NCBI RefSeq assembly: GCF_001570365.1
Contig: NZ_BBYK01000046.1
Location: 62,001 to 126,000 of the forward strand
Direction of reading: 5' to 3'
From: Microtetraspora fusca
GTDB lineage: Bacteria > Actinomycetota > Actinomycetes > Streptosporangiales > Streptosporangiaceae
DNA length: 64,000 nt
Position 1 is the stretch's first letter. The number at the start of each line of letters is the position of its first letter. Made by a program: the position numbers and the translations under genes. Shown piece by piece: positions 8,102 to 16,911 of the stretch. The notes under the pieces are model-generated. The model did no database searches. It worked only from the letters and a program-made list of their open reading frames with translations, and was not told the DNA's origin.

Positions 8102-8764
8102 ATGCAGCGAACCAACCGCACCTCCCGCGCGGCGGCCGCCTCGGCGGTGGCGGCGAGCCTCCTGCTCTCCGCCGCCTGCGGCTCCGCGGCTTCCCGGACG
8201 TCCGGCTCCTCCGGGCGCTCCGACGTTCCGTCCACGGCGGCCGCGGCGGCCATGGCCGCGGAACGGACGGCCACGCCCGGGTCGGCGGGGCCCGCGGACG
8301 CCTCCGCCCCGGCGGCTCACGCCGCTCCCCCGGCGGCCCCCGCCGCCGCTCCGGTGGGGCGGTGCCGTACCGGCACGCTGAGGGCGCGCGTCGGCACGAC
8401 CGACGCGGGGGCGGGACAGCGGTACGCGCCGCTGGTGCTCACCAACACCGGGAGCCGAACCTGCTGGGTCTACGGGTTCGTGGGCCTGATCATGATCGAC
8501 GGCAGCGGGGACGCCCTGCGCACCAGGACCCGCAGAGAGGCCGTCCAGCCGCGCCGCGTGACGCTGCGGCCGGGAGCGGCGGCGCACGCGCGCCTGCACT
8601 GGACCGTGGTGCCGTCCGGGACGGAGACCTCCTGTCCCCGGTCGGCCCGGCTGATGATCATCCCGCCGGACGAGGTCGCGCACCTGGAGATCCCCTTCAC
8701 CGCCGAAGTCTGCGGCGACGGGAAGATCGACGTCCGGCCGATGGAGCCGGGGACCACGCTCTGA
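8102..8764 (+). CDS. Putative lipoprotein with DUF4232-like domain
   Basis: 220 residues. The signal peptide ends in a lipobox (LLLSAACG, Cys about residue 25), so a surface lipoprotein is predicted. An Ala/Pro/Ser-rich linker of about 65 residues follows. A beta-rich domain then shows [42 protein letters not shown] and the late Cys in TAEVCGDG, the pattern of DUF4232 domains, whose function is unknown. Four Cys outside the lipobox could pair. ATG at 8102 is chosen because it gives the signal peptide at the N-terminus. The ribosome binding site is weak. It stands alone on the plus strand between rpsP and ffh. Confidence 0.8.
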   Translation: MQRTNRTSRAAAASAVAASLLLSAACGSAASRTSGSSGRSDVPSTAAAAAMAAERTATPGSAGPADASAPAAHAAPPAAPAAAPVGRCRTGTLRARVGTTDAGAGQRYAPLVLTNTGSRTCWVYGFVGLIMIDGSGDALRTRTRREAVQPRRVTLRPGAAAHARLHWTVVPSGTETSCPRSARLMIIPPDEVAHLEIPFTAEVCGDGKIDVRPMEPGTTL

Positions 8765-8766
8765 CG

Positions 8767-8792
8767 GGCCCCCGCCGGCCGTCTCGGGGGCC
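8767..8792. terminator. Hairpin between convergent lipoprotein gene and ffh
   Basis: GGCCCCCG (8767-8774) pairs with CGGGGGCC (8785-8792) across a 10-nt loop, in the 87-bp gap between two convergent stops. It probably acts as a bidirectional terminator. There is no U-tract, as is common in high-GC actinomycetes. Confidence 0.5.
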
Positions 8793-8851
8793 GAACCGGC
8801 TGTCCGGGACGGCCACCCGAGGACGCGATCAGCGATGCGCCCCGGCCGGGG

Positions 8852-10399
8852 TCACTTCTTGGGGAACTTCAGCTTGGACGGGTCGAACCCCGGAGGCAGC
8901 TCCAGCCCCGGCGGGAGCTGACCGGCGCCCAGCCGGCCCAGCGCGCCGAGCCCCGGCACGGCGTCCGTGTCCGCGGCGGGCACGGCGCCCGGCTTGCCCT
9001 GTCCGGCCTTGCGCGGGTCGCCGCTGACCCTGCGCCCCTTCTTGGCCTTCTGCGCCTTCTGCGCCTTGCCCCTGCCCGGCAGGCCGGGGATGCCCAGCCC
9101 CTGGGACATGCGCTTCATCATCTTCTGCGCGTCGAAGAAGCGGACGACGAGGTTGTTCACCTCGGTGACCGTGACGCCGGAGCCCTTGGCGATGCGGGCC
9201 CGGCGCGAGCCGTTGATGATCTTGGGGTCCTGCCGCTCGCCCGGGGTCATCGAGCGGATGATCGCCGCGATGCGGTCGAGGTCCCGGTCGTCGACCTGGT
9301 TGAGCTGATCGCGCATCTGCCCCATGCCGGGCATCATGCCGAGCAGGTTCTTGATCGGGCCCATGCGGCGGACCATCATCATCTGCTCGAGGAAGTCGTC
9401 GAGCGTGAAGCCGTCGCCGGAGGCGAGCTTGCCCGCCATCTTGGCGGCCTCGGCCTCGTCGAAGGTCTTCTGCGCCTGCTCGATCAGGGTGAGGATGTCA
9501 CCCATGTCGAGGATCCGGCCGGCCATGCGGTCGGGGTGGAAGGCGTCGAAGTCCTCGATCTTCTCGCCGGTGGACGCGAACATGATCGGACGGCCGGTGA
9601 TGTGCCGCACCGACAGCGCGGCACCGCCGCGGGCGTCGCCGTCGAGCTTGGTCAGCACGACGCCATCGAAGCCGACGCCGTCCATGAACGCCTGGGCGGT
9701 GGTCACCGCGTCCTGACCGATCATGGCGTCGACGACGAACAGCACCTCGTCGGGGCGGACCGCGTCGCGGATGTCCGCGGCCTGCTTCATCATCTCCTGG
9801 TCGATGCCCAGGCGGCCGGCGGTGTCGATGACGACGATGTCGTGCTGCTGCCGCGTGGCGTGGTCCAACGACTGCCGGGCGACGGCGATGGGGTCGCCGA
9901 CGCCGTTGCCGGGCTCGGGCGCGTAGACCGCGACGCCCGCGCGCTCGGCCATCACGGCGAGCTGCTGGACCGCATTGGGGCGCTGCAGGTCGCACGCGAC
10001 GAGCAGCGGCGCGTGCCCCTGGTCGCGCAGCCACCTGGCGAGCTTGCCCGCGAGGGTCGTCTTACCGGCACCCTGCAGACCCGCCAGCATGATGACGGTC
10101 GGCGGGTTCTTGGCGTAGCGGAGCCGCCGGGTCTCGCCGCCCAGGACCTCGATCAGCTCGTCATTGACGATCTTGACGACCTGCTGGGCGGGGTTCAGCG
10201 CCTGGGAGACCTCGGACCCGCGCGCCCGCTCCTTCACCTGGGCGACGAATGCCTTGACCACCGGCAGCGCGACGTCCGCCTCGAGCAGGGCGATGCGGAT
10301 CTCGCGGCAGGTCGCGTCGATGTCGGCGTCGGAAAGCCTGCCCTTGGACCTCAGGGAGGAGAAGACCGAAGTCAGCCGGTCGGAAAGCGTCTCGAACAC
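8852..10399 (-). CDS. ffh: Signal recognition particle protein Ffh
   Basis: 515-residue SRP54 GTPase that binds signal sequences and 4.5S RNA and delivers ribosomes to FtsY at the membrane. Seen: N domain start MFETLSDRLTSVFSSLRSKG, P-loop GLQGAGKTTLAGKLA, VACDLQRPNAVQQL, DTAGRLGID, TKLDGDARGG and a Met-rich M domain (MMMVRRMGPIKNLLGMMPGM). The C-terminal 70 residues are Gly/Pro/Lys-rich. GTG start at 10399, GAGG about 15 bp upstream. In Streptomyces it lies next to glnD. Here about 20 kb of conservon and transporter genes intervene. Confidence 0.97.
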   Translation of the reverse strand: MFETLSDRLTSVFSSLRSKGRLSDADIDATCREIRIALLEADVALPVVKAFVAQVKERARGSEVSQALNPAQQVVKIVNDELIEVLGGETRRLRYAKNPPTVIMLAGLQGAGKTTLAGKLARWLRDQGHAPLLVACDLQRPNAVQQLAVMAERAGVAVYAPEPGNGVGDPIAVARQSLDHATRQQHDIVVIDTAGRLGIDQEMMKQAADIRDAVRPDEVLFVVDAMIGQDAVTTAQAFMDGVGFDGVVLTKLDGDARGGAALSVRHITGRPIMFASTGEKIEDFDAFHPDRMAGRILDMGDILTLIEQAQKTFDEAEAAKMAGKLASGDGFTLDDFLEQMMMVRRMGPIKNLLGMMPGMGQMRDQLNQVDDRDLDRIAAIIRSMTPGERQDPKIINGSRRARIAKGSGVTVTEVNNLVVRFFDAQKMMKRMSQGLGIPGLPGRGKAQKAQKAKKGRRVSGDPRKAGQGKPGAVPAADTDAVPGLGALGRLGAGQLPPGLELPPGFDPSKLKFPKK

Positions 10400-10547
10400 G
10401 TGTTTGGCCAGCCTCGAAGCGAGTGGACGGTAAAGAGCTCGCCCCCCAGACTAGCCGCACGTACGGGATGCGTGCCCGAGCGCGGAGCGCGCGGCCGGTC
10501 CCGGGCGTCGGCGCGGGAGGCGGGCCGCGCGCCGCGAGCGTGTGGCG

Positions 10548-11144
10548 TCACCAACCGCCGCCGCTGCCGACGTGGGTGGTGAGCGCGTGCTCGACCAGGG
10601 TGATGAGCGTGCTCTTGACCGACTCCCGGCTGCGGGCGTCGGTCCGTACGACGGGGACCCGGGAGGAGATCGTGAGCGCGTCTCTCAGCTCCTCCTCCGA
10701 GTGGCTGTACTGCCCGTCGAAGCCGTTGATGCCGACGATGAACGGGAGCCGGGCCTCCTCGAAGTAGTCGACCGCCGGGAAGCTGTCCGCCAGCCTCCGC
10801 GTGTCGACCAGGACCACCGCTCCGATCGCGCCGCGTACCAGGTCGTCCCACATGAACCAGAACCGGTGCTGGCCCGGCGTGCCGAACAGGTAGAGGATCA
10901 GGTCCTGGTCCAGGGAGACGCGGCCGAAGTCCATCGCGACCGTCGTCGTGGTCTTGTGCGGCACCAGGCCGATGTCGTCGATGTCCTTGGACGCGTCCGT
11001 CATCACGGCCTCGGTCGTGAGCGGCACGATCTCGGAGACCGCGCCGACGAACGTGGTCTTTCCCACACCGAAACCGCCGGCCACCACGATCTTGGTCGAG
11101 GTCAGGCCACGCGGAGAGCCATGGCTAGAGCCTGCGAAGTCCAC
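10548..11144 (-). CDS. cvnD: Conservon 1 Ras-like GTPase (CvnD)
   Basis: 198-residue small GTPase of the actinobacterial conservon type, related to MglA/Ras. P-loop GGFGVGKTTFVGAV (about residues 23-36), a TTTTVAMDFGR switch region, FGTPGQHRFWFMWDDL in place of the usual DxxG box, VLVDTRRL, and NGFDG as the base-specificity motif. In CvnABCD systems it is thought to cycle between membrane-bound partners and relay a signal. GTG at 11144 with AAAGGG just upstream. It overlaps the end of the DUF742 gene by 20 bp. Last gene of the cvn1 operon. Confidence 0.93.
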   Translation of the reverse strand: MDFAGSSHGSPRGLTSTKIVVAGGFGVGKTTFVGAVSEIVPLTTEAVMTDASKDIDDIGLVPHKTTTTVAMDFGRVSLDQDLILYLFGTPGQHRFWFMWDDLVRGAIGAVVLVDTRRLADSFPAVDYFEEARLPFIVGINGFDGQYSHSEEELRDALTISSRVPVVRTDARSRESVKSTLITLVEHALTTHVGSGGGW

Positions 11145-11508
11145 TGAGCACCCTTTCAAGCAAGTTCAGATCCGGCTTGCCCGCGTCCAACTGGGGCTGG
11201 TGCACGTGCACCAGCCCCTCGGCCACCATGTCCGCGATCACCACGCGGACGACCCCCAGCGGGATCCGCAGCATCGCCGAGACCTCCGCCACCGATCTCA
11301 CCTGGCGGCACAAGGCGCTGATCGCGCGGTATTCCGGCGGGCGGCCGGAGAGATCGAGGTGTGTGGACGTGGCCGAGGAGACCAGGGCCTCCAGGGCGAG
11401 TCGCATGCGGGGAGCCGTGCGGCCTCCTGTGACGGTGTACGGGCGCACCGGCGAGGAGGGCTCCTGGGGAAGCGGGGCGCCGCCGTACGGCTGCCCCCAT
11501 TGGCCCAT
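11125..11508 (-). CDS. cvnC: Conservon 1 DUF742 protein (CvnC)
   Basis: 127 residues. DUF742 is a winged-helix-like family found as the third component of conservons. Seen: VRPYTVTGGRTAPR, the central CRQVRSVAEVSAMLRIPLGVVRVVIADM with helix-turn-helix character, then GLVHVHQPQ and a conserved end LLERVLSGLRRL that also covers the start of cvnD. ATG at 11508 lies 2 bp after the roadblock stop, with GAGGGGC upstream. Role: partner of the roadblock and GTPase proteins. Direct DNA binding is unproven. Confidence 0.92.
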   Translation of the reverse strand: MGQWGQPYGGAPLPQEPSSPVRPYTVTGGRTAPRMRLALEALVSSATSTHLDLSGRPPEYRAISALCRQVRSVAEVSAMLRIPLGVVRVVIADMVAEGLVHVHQPQLDAGKPDLNLLERVLSGLRRL

Positions 11509-11510
11509 GC

Positions 11511-11936
11511 TCAGCCCCTCGGGTGTGATGCCTGGAGCTCGGCACGTACGGCGGGGGTGAGCACCTGTCCCGCCCGGTCCACCAGCAGCGTCATCTGGTA
11601 CGCCACCAGGCCCATGTCGCACTCCGCGGACGCGAGCACGGCGAGACAGGAGCCGTCGCTGATGGACATGATCAGAAGCAGCCCGCGCTGCATCTCGACC
11701 ACCGTCTGGTTGACCGCGCCGCCCTCGAACACGCGCGAGGCGCCCTGAGTCAGGCTGATCAGGCCGGCGGCGACCGCGGCGAGCTGGTCGGCCCGGTCCC
11801 TGGGGAAGCCGTCGGAGAACGCCAGCGGCAGGCCGTCCGCCGACACCACCACCGCGTGCGCGACGCCGGGGACCGATCCCACGAAGTCGCTGATCAGCCA
11901 GTTGATGCCGCGAGCCCCCTGGCTCATCTCTCTCAT
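11511..11936 (-). CDS. cvnB: Conservon 1 roadblock/LC7 protein (CvnB)
   Basis: 141 residues with one roadblock/LC7 domain (about 12-105): INWLISDFVGSVPGVAHAVVVSADGLPLAFSDGF, then MQRGLLLIMSISDGSCLAVLAS. These domains bind or regulate small GTPases, so CvnD is the likely partner. The ATG overlaps the cvnA stop (ATGA) and GGAGG lies 5 bp upstream, which indicates translational coupling. Confidence 0.94.
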   Translation of the reverse strand: MREMSQGARGINWLISDFVGSVPGVAHAVVVSADGLPLAFSDGFPRDRADQLAAVAAGLISLTQGASRVFEGGAVNQTVVEMQRGLLLIMSISDGSCLAVLASAECDMGLVAYQMTLLVDRAGQVLTPAVRAELQASHPRG

Positions 11937-14710
11937 GCGTCCTCCACATTGGTCGGGCCGGGATATCCCTGGTCCTCGCTCAGTTCGCCTCTGGTCACCG
12001 CGCGCCCCTGCTGTACGCCGCGCTGCAGGCTGGAGAGCCGGCTGCGTACACGGTCGGCGGACAGGGCGGGCGGCGGGGAGGCAACCGGGCCGCCGGCTCC
12101 GCCGGATCCGGCGGAGCCGGGGACGAGGTTGGCCCGCGGGACCCGCTTGGGCAGGCCGGAGGCGGTGCTCCCCTCGGAGGCCGGTTGGCGCACCGCGGCG
12201 TCGGCGGCCTGCCAGCCCGCCTCGACGTTCTCCTGGGCGCCCCATTCCGGGCCGTCCTCGGACGCGGGCGCCCGGCGGAACCAGGCCGACTCCACCGAGG
12301 CGAAGATCGGCAGGAATTCCTCCGGCTCCGCCTCCATGGGCGGCGAGCCGGGCACCGCGGGCAGCGGCCCGGTGGCGTCGTCGGCGCCGAGGTCGCGTCT
12401 GGGCCGCATCCGGATCGGGGTGTCCTGGGGCGGTATCGCGGCGCCGGGCGGCTGCCAGCCGCCGGACACGGCATCGGACCGCTCGCCGGGAACGTCGCCT
12501 GTGGTGGCGGTCCAGGGGGACGGATCGATCGGGCCGCTCCACGAGGGCGGGTCGGGCGGGCCGGCCCAGGCGGACGGGTCGGGCGGCGCGCCCCACACGC
12601 CTGGCTCCTGCGGCCCGCCGTACACGGCGGCCTGACCGGCGAACGCGCCCGCGAATGCGCCGGCGTGCGCCGGGGCGGGGGGCTCGTGGTGCCCGACGAG
12701 GGACTCCGGCAGCAGCACCATCGCGGTGAGCCCGCCGCTGTCGTGCGGTCGCAGCTGCACGCGGATGCCGTTGCGCAGCGCGAGGCGGCCGACCACGAAC
12801 AGGCCCATCCGCCGGGAGACGGACACGTCCACGACCGGAGGGTTGGCCAGCCGCCAGTTGGCCTGGGAGATCTCCTCCGCGGCCATGCCGATGCCCGAGT
12901 CGGTGATCGAGATCATCACGCCGCCGCCGTCGATGCGGTTGCCCGAGACGATGACCCGCGTGTCGCGCGAGGAGAAGGAGAGCGCGTTCTCGACCAGCTC
13001 GGCGAGCAGGTGGATGACGTCGTTGACGGCCTGTCCGGCGAGCGCGACCTCGGCCGGCACGTTGATCACGACGCGCTCGTAGCCCTCGACCTCGGAGAGG
13101 GAGGCGCGTACGACGTCGGTGACCTCGACCGGCCGGCTCCACCGGCGGGCCGGCTCCTGGCCCGCGAGAACCAGCAGGTTCTCACTGTTGCGGCGCATGC
13201 GGGTCGCCAGGTGGTCCAGCTTGAAGAGGTTGCCGAGACGCCCCTCGTCCTGCTCGCCCTGCTCCAGCCCGTCGATCAGGGCGATCTGCCGCTCCACCAG
13301 CGTCTGCGTACGGCGGGAGAGGTTCACGAACATGGCGCTGATGTTGCTGCGGAGCCGCGCCTCGTCGCCGGCCAGCCGTACGGCCTCGCGGTGGACCTCG
13401 TCGAAGGCCCGCGCCACCTCGCCGACCTCGTCGACCGAGGCGACGCCGAGCGGCTGGACCGGCGGCGGACCGTCCGCGCTCTCGGACTCGCGCAGCCGCT
13501 GGACGGTCTCCGGCAGGCGCTGCCCGGCGATCTCCAGGGCCTCGGTGCGCAGCCGGCGCAGCGGCCGTACGAGCGACCGGGCCATGACGGTGGTGATGAG
13601 CACGACGACCAGCAGGAGCCCGATCACGAGAACGACGTTGGAGACGGCGCCGGAGCGGGCCTCCCGCTCCAGTGCGATGCTCTTGGCGATGATGGCGTCG
13701 GCCAGCGTCTCGCCGACCTTGCGCATGCTGTCTGTCCGGGCGCTGGCCGCGTCGAACCACCGCTGCTCGTCGGATCCGCGGTCGAGGGCGCGGATCGGAC
13801 GCCCGGCCTTCGCCATGGAGAGGGCGCGCTCGGCCAGGAACGCGGCGCGGTCGATCTTCTGGCCGGTCACCGTGTCGCTGTAGAGCTGCCGCTGGACGGT
13901 GCTCGCCTCGGCGAAGAACCCGGCGAGTTCGCTCTCCTGACCGGCGCGTGCAGCGGTGAACGCGTCCAGCTCGGAGGGGTCGAGCTGCTGGCGGGCCAGT
14001 CCGACGGCCAGCAGCGCCCGCTGCCTGGACACCTCCTCCTTGGCGCGGACGAGGGAGCCGAGCGCCTTGATGCTCGCGTTGAGATCCTCGTCCACGACGC
14101 CCTCGGCGGCCGTGTCGTACAGGCGCAGCAGGTCGGAGATGACGATGGAGTACTTGTTGATCGCGGGCAGCGGCGGGAGCCGGCTCTCCAGCACGGTCTC
14201 CCGCAGGGCGGGCATCTCCCCCAGCCGGCCCCGGGCGCGGACCACCTCCTGCCGGCCGATGCCGCCGAAGGCGTCGGCGGCGGCCTGCATCTTGACCCGC
14301 ACCTGCTCGACGGCGGTGTCCACGGCGCCCTGCTGGCGGCGTACGGGCGAGAGGAAGGCGCCGCCGCGGCGGTCGAGTGCGATGTAGCGGATGGACATGT
14401 CGCGTTCGAGCTGGAGCTCGTGTGTGAGCTCACCGATGCTGCCGACCAACTCGATCATCTGACGGACCCGCTGGTACTCGGCGGCCTCGGAAATGGAGCC
14501 GGACACACGGAAACCGCCGAGGAGCATCCCGATCAGGGTGGGCGGCACGATCAGCGCGAGCAGGCGGGTGCGCACGCGCCAGTTCTTCAACGCCCATCGG
14601 CTGCCGGTTTCCGGTTCCGGCGTGCTCGCGGTGGGCGCACCGCCTGCGACCGGCTCGCCGGGCGGACTCGGCTCGGCGCGGCGACCGCTCTCGATCGTTG
14701 CTGTCCTCAC
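11933..14710 (-). CDS. cvnA: Conservon 1 sensor kinase-like membrane protein (CvnA)
   Basis: 925 residues. Order: short cytoplasmic N-terminus; TM1 (about 50-67); extracellular sensor region of about 290 residues resembling the nitrate/nitrite-sensing (NIT) fold, with ERDMSIRYIALDRRGG and a PAINKYSIVISDLLRLYD segment; TM2 (about 358-377); HAMP-like RSLVRPLRRLRTEALEIAG; a helical segment with LDHLATRMRRNSENLLVLAG, where the phospho-acceptor would lie; HATPase domain with LLAELVENALSF and DSGIGM; then a 250-residue Pro/Gly-rich tail. GTG at 14710 is chosen over the longer frame because AGAGG (14720-14724) precedes it. The same gAGAGGTTGCG leader precedes cvnA2. The tail keeps three short motifs shared by all three CvnA proteins (FLPIF..VES.WFR, GLPKR.P.ANLVPGS, VRSRLSS). 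Confidence 0.93.
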   Translation of the reverse strand: MRTATIESGRRAEPSPPGEPVAGGAPTASTPEPETGSRWALKNWRVRTRLLALIVPPTLIGMLLGGFRVSGSISEAAEYQRVRQMIELVGSIGELTHELQLERDMSIRYIALDRRGGAFLSPVRRQQGAVDTAVEQVRVKMQAAADAFGGIGRQEVVRARGRLGEMPALRETVLESRLPPLPAINKYSIVISDLLRLYDTAAEGVVDEDLNASIKALGSLVRAKEEVSRQRALLAVGLARQQLDPSELDAFTAARAGQESELAGFFAEASTVQRQLYSDTVTGQKIDRAAFLAERALSMAKAGRPIRALDRGSDEQRWFDAASARTDSMRKVGETLADAIIAKSIALEREARSGAVSNVVLVIGLLLVVVLITTVMARSLVRPLRRLRTEALEIAGQRLPETVQRLRESESADGPPPVQPLGVASVDEVGEVARAFDEVHREAVRLAGDEARLRSNISAMFVNLSRRTQTLVERQIALIDGLEQGEQDEGRLGNLFKLDHLATRMRRNSENLLVLAGQEPARRWSRPVEVTDVVRASLSEVEGYERVVINVPAEVALAGQAVNDVIHLLAELVENALSFSSRDTRVIVSGNRIDGGGVMISITDSGIGMAAEEISQANWRLANPPVVDVSVSRRMGLFVVGRLALRNGIRVQLRPHDSGGLTAMVLLPESLVGHHEPPAPAHAGAFAGAFAGQAAVYGGPQEPGVWGAPPDPSAWAGPPDPPSWSGPIDPSPWTATTGDVPGERSDAVSGGWQPPGAAIPPQDTPIRMRPRRDLGADDATGPLPAVPGSPPMEAEPEEFLPIFASVESAWFRRAPASEDGPEWGAQENVEAGWQAADAAVRQPASEGSTASGLPKRVPRANLVPGSAGSGGAGGPVASPPPALSADRVRSRLSSLQRGVQQGRAVTRGELSEDQGYPGPTNVEDA

Positions 14711-15125
14711 AGGTCGCAACCTCTCGCGCTGGTCTTTCCATAGGGGCTTTTCAAGGGGTTCGCTCGGGAAACCTGCCACGAGTCAGGGGCAATTTGAGCA
14801 CAAAGGGGAGGGATTACCAAACCGCTCGGCTATTTTCGACCGTTCCAACGGCCCGTCGAATTCGGCACAGAGGAAGCGCGGAGAGCGATACCCAGGAAGG
14901 ACCACCGAGAGCTACTGGGGCCCCAAGCTGAGACCGGCCATGAAACCGGTCCAATTCCCCATTCGCCAATTACTGGACATAGTGGATTTATTGACGAGTT
15001 TAGCGACATAGGCGACTTATTCCCTGTTAGGAAGTTTTGACTGCTGTACGCTTCTCGCCCGTCGCCCGCCTTCCGCGATCATCGTCCCGGCCGGGCGCGC
15101 CTCTTCCCCATGCCAAGGAGACTCC
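14711..15125. other. Divergent intergenic region between cvn1 and the ABC importer operon
   Basis: 415 bp holding control regions for both directions. The cvn1 side has the conserved element at 14791-14818. The right half (about 14940-15050) is clearly more AT-rich than the surroundings, as expected for promoters. AAGGAG lies just before the binding-protein ATG. No RNA gene or ORF is supported. Confidence 0.5.
14791..14818 (-). promoter_or_regulatory. Conserved element upstream of conservon 1
   Basis: AATTTGAGCACA (14791-14802), then 10 bp and ATTACC (14813-14818). The same pair of blocks occurs upstream of cvnA2 and cvnA3 in the same orientation, 60-120 bp before each start codon. Consensus on the plus strand: AATTnGAnCACA, 2-10 bp, ATTACC. 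It is probably a promoter element or operator common to the three operons. Confidence 0.6.
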
Positions 15126-16118
15126 ATGCGACTTATGGGTCGAACCTTCGCCGTCGGCGTCGCGGCCATGCTGGCCCTCGCCGCCTGCGGCGGTTCAGAT
15201 AAGACCTCCGCACCGTCCTCGGACGGCGCCGCGGCCGGCGGCGGACTGGAGAAGACCACGCTGGTCGTGGGCACCATTCCGGTCCCCGACATCGCTCCGC
15301 TGCAGGTCGCGATCGACAGGGGCTTCTTCAAGGAGGAGGGCCTCGACATCAAGCCCGAGGTCGTCGCGGGCGGCGCGGTCGGCATCCAGAAGCTGCTCGG
15401 CGGCAGCATCGACCTCACGCTCGGCGCCTACATCGGCACCTTCCTCGCCCAGGAGAAGGGCGCGGGCAAGTTCAAGTACGTCGCCGACAGCTACGGCGCG
15501 GCGCCCGGAGCCTTCGTCATCATGGTGAAAAAGGACTCCCCGATCAAATCGGCCGCCGACCTCAAGGGCAAGAAGATCGCGGTCAACACGGTCAGGAACG
15601 TGAGCCAGTTCACGGCCGAGGTGCAGATGAAGGTGGCCGGAGTGACGGCCACGCAGGACCAGTTCGTCGAGAAGAACTATCCGGACATGCCGGCGGCCCT
15701 GGAAAACGGTCAGGTCGATGCGGCCGCTATGGTCGAACCGTTTATCACCGTGGAATCGAAGGCGGGCGGGAGAATCATCTCCGACGAGATGGCCGGACCC
15801 ACCCAGGACCTTCCGGTCGCCGGATGGCTGACCACAGAATCGGTCGCCAATAAATATCCGAATACCATGGCCGCATTCCAGCGCGCCCTCGGAAAAGCGC
15901 AGGAGCTGGTGGCGAACGACCGCAAAATCGTGGAAGAGGTCCTGCCGAATTACACGAAGATCGACGCGCCCACCGCGGCGGTCATCGCCCTCGGCTCCTA
16001 CCCCACGTCGCTGAGCGAGACCCGGCTCCAGCGGGTGGCGGCCCTCATGAAGGAGTACGGATACCTCAAGACCGACCTCGACGTGAAGTCCATGATCATC
16101 GCTCCTCCGGCGAGCTGA
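15126..16118 (+). CDS. ABC transporter substrate-binding lipoprotein, NitT/TauT (SsuA/NrtA-like) type
   Basis: 330 residues. Signal peptide with lipobox LALAACGG (Cys about 21). The periplasmic-binding fold follows: GTIPVPDIAPLQVAIDRGFFKEEGL, GGSIDLTLGAYIG, KKDSPIKSAADLKGKKIAVN, and a C-lobe with ENGQVDAAAMVEPF. This architecture belongs to the nitrate/sulfonate/taurine/pyrimidine-precursor group. The ligand cannot be told. AAGGAG lies 9 bp before the ATG. First gene of a five-gene plus-strand operon with two permeases, an ATPase and a methyltransferase. Confidence 0.9.
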   Translation: MRLMGRTFAVGVAAMLALAACGGSDKTSAPSSDGAAAGGGLEKTTLVVGTIPVPDIAPLQVAIDRGFFKEEGLDIKPEVVAGGAVGIQKLLGGSIDLTLGAYIGTFLAQEKGAGKFKYVADSYGAAPGAFVIMVKKDSPIKSAADLKGKKIAVNTVRNVSQFTAEVQMKVAGVTATQDQFVEKNYPDMPAALENGQVDAAAMVEPFITVESKAGGRIISDEMAGPTQDLPVAGWLTTESVANKYPNTMAAFQRALGKAQELVANDRKIVEEVLPNYTKIDAPTAAVIALGSYPTSLSETRLQRVAALMKEYGYLKTDLDVKSMIIAPPAS

Positions 16119-16137
16119 CGGGGACGACCGTCAGATC

Positions 16138-16911
16138 ATGGACTACGCACGAGTGCTCCGCGGCGCCGCCGGCGTCGCGGGGTTCCTCGCCGTCGCCGAG
16201 CTCGTCGGGCTGAGCGGGCTGGTCGACGACCGGTTCCTGCCGCGCATGTCCACGGTCCTCGGCGCGGCGACCGGCCTGGTCGCCGACCCCGAATTCCTCG
16301 CCGACGCCGGGGCCACGCTCACCGTCTGGGCCCTCGGGCTGCTGCTCACGGTCGCGCTGGCCGTATCCGCCGGGCTGCTGCTCGGCACGCTGCCGCGGGC
16401 CGAGGCGGCGACGCGCCCGCTGATCGAGTTCCTCCGGCCGATCCCCTCCGTCGCGGTCATCCCGCTGGCGATCCTGCTCTTCAGCGACAACCTGCACCTG
16501 AAGCTGGCGGTCATCGTGTACGCGGCGTCCTGGCCGGTGCTGATCAACACGATCTACGGACTGAAGGACGTGGACCCGCTCGCCAAGGAGACGCTGCGGA
16601 GTTTCGGTTTCGGTCCGGTTTCGGTTCTGGCCCGGGTCGCGCTGCCCAGCGCCGCGCCGTTCATCGCCACCGGGATCCGCGTCGCGTCCGGCATCGCCGT
16701 CATCCTGGCGATCAGCGCGGAGCTGATGGCCGGAGGCTCGGAGGGCGTCGGGATCTACATCACCGAGGCGGCGAGCGGCGGCCGCGTCGATCTCATGCTG
16801 GCCGCCACCCTGTGGGCCGGCCTGTTCGGCCTGGTCGCCGACGCGGTGATGGTGGCGGCGGAGCGCCGCCTGTTCCGCTGGCACCACGTCCGCACCGGAG
16901 GAGCCCGATGA
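16138..16911 (+). CDS. ABC transporter permease, NitT/TauT type (first)
   Basis: 257 residues with about six hydrophobic helices and the inner-membrane EAA-type loop KETLRSFGFGPVSVLARVALPSA (about 155-177). Family: BPD_transp_1 permeases of the SsuC/TauC/ThiX group. It begins 19 bp after the binding protein and its stop overlaps the next permease start (ATGA at 16908). Two different permeases suggest a heterodimeric channel. Confidence 0.9.
   Translation: MDYARVLRGAAGVAGFLAVAELVGLSGLVDDRFLPRMSTVLGAATGLVADPEFLADAGATLTVWALGLLLTVALAVSAGLLLGTLPRAEAATRPLIEFLRPIPSVAVIPLAILLFSDNLHLKLAVIVYAASWPVLINTIYGLKDVDPLAKETLRSFGFGPVSVLARVALPSAAPFIATGIRVASGIAVILAISAELMAGGSEGVGIYITEAASGGRVDLMLAATLWAGLFGLVADAVMVAAERRLFRWHHVRTGGAR

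Noticed and set aside
12185-14743. 852-codon plus-strand frame opposite cvnA1
   Set aside because: GC-rich antisense shadow of a recognised CvnA. No domain and no ribosome binding site.
14819-15125. Riboswitch upstream of the NitT/TauT operon (for example TPP)
   Set aside because: No conserved riboswitch core such as the THI box could be found by eye in the leader.
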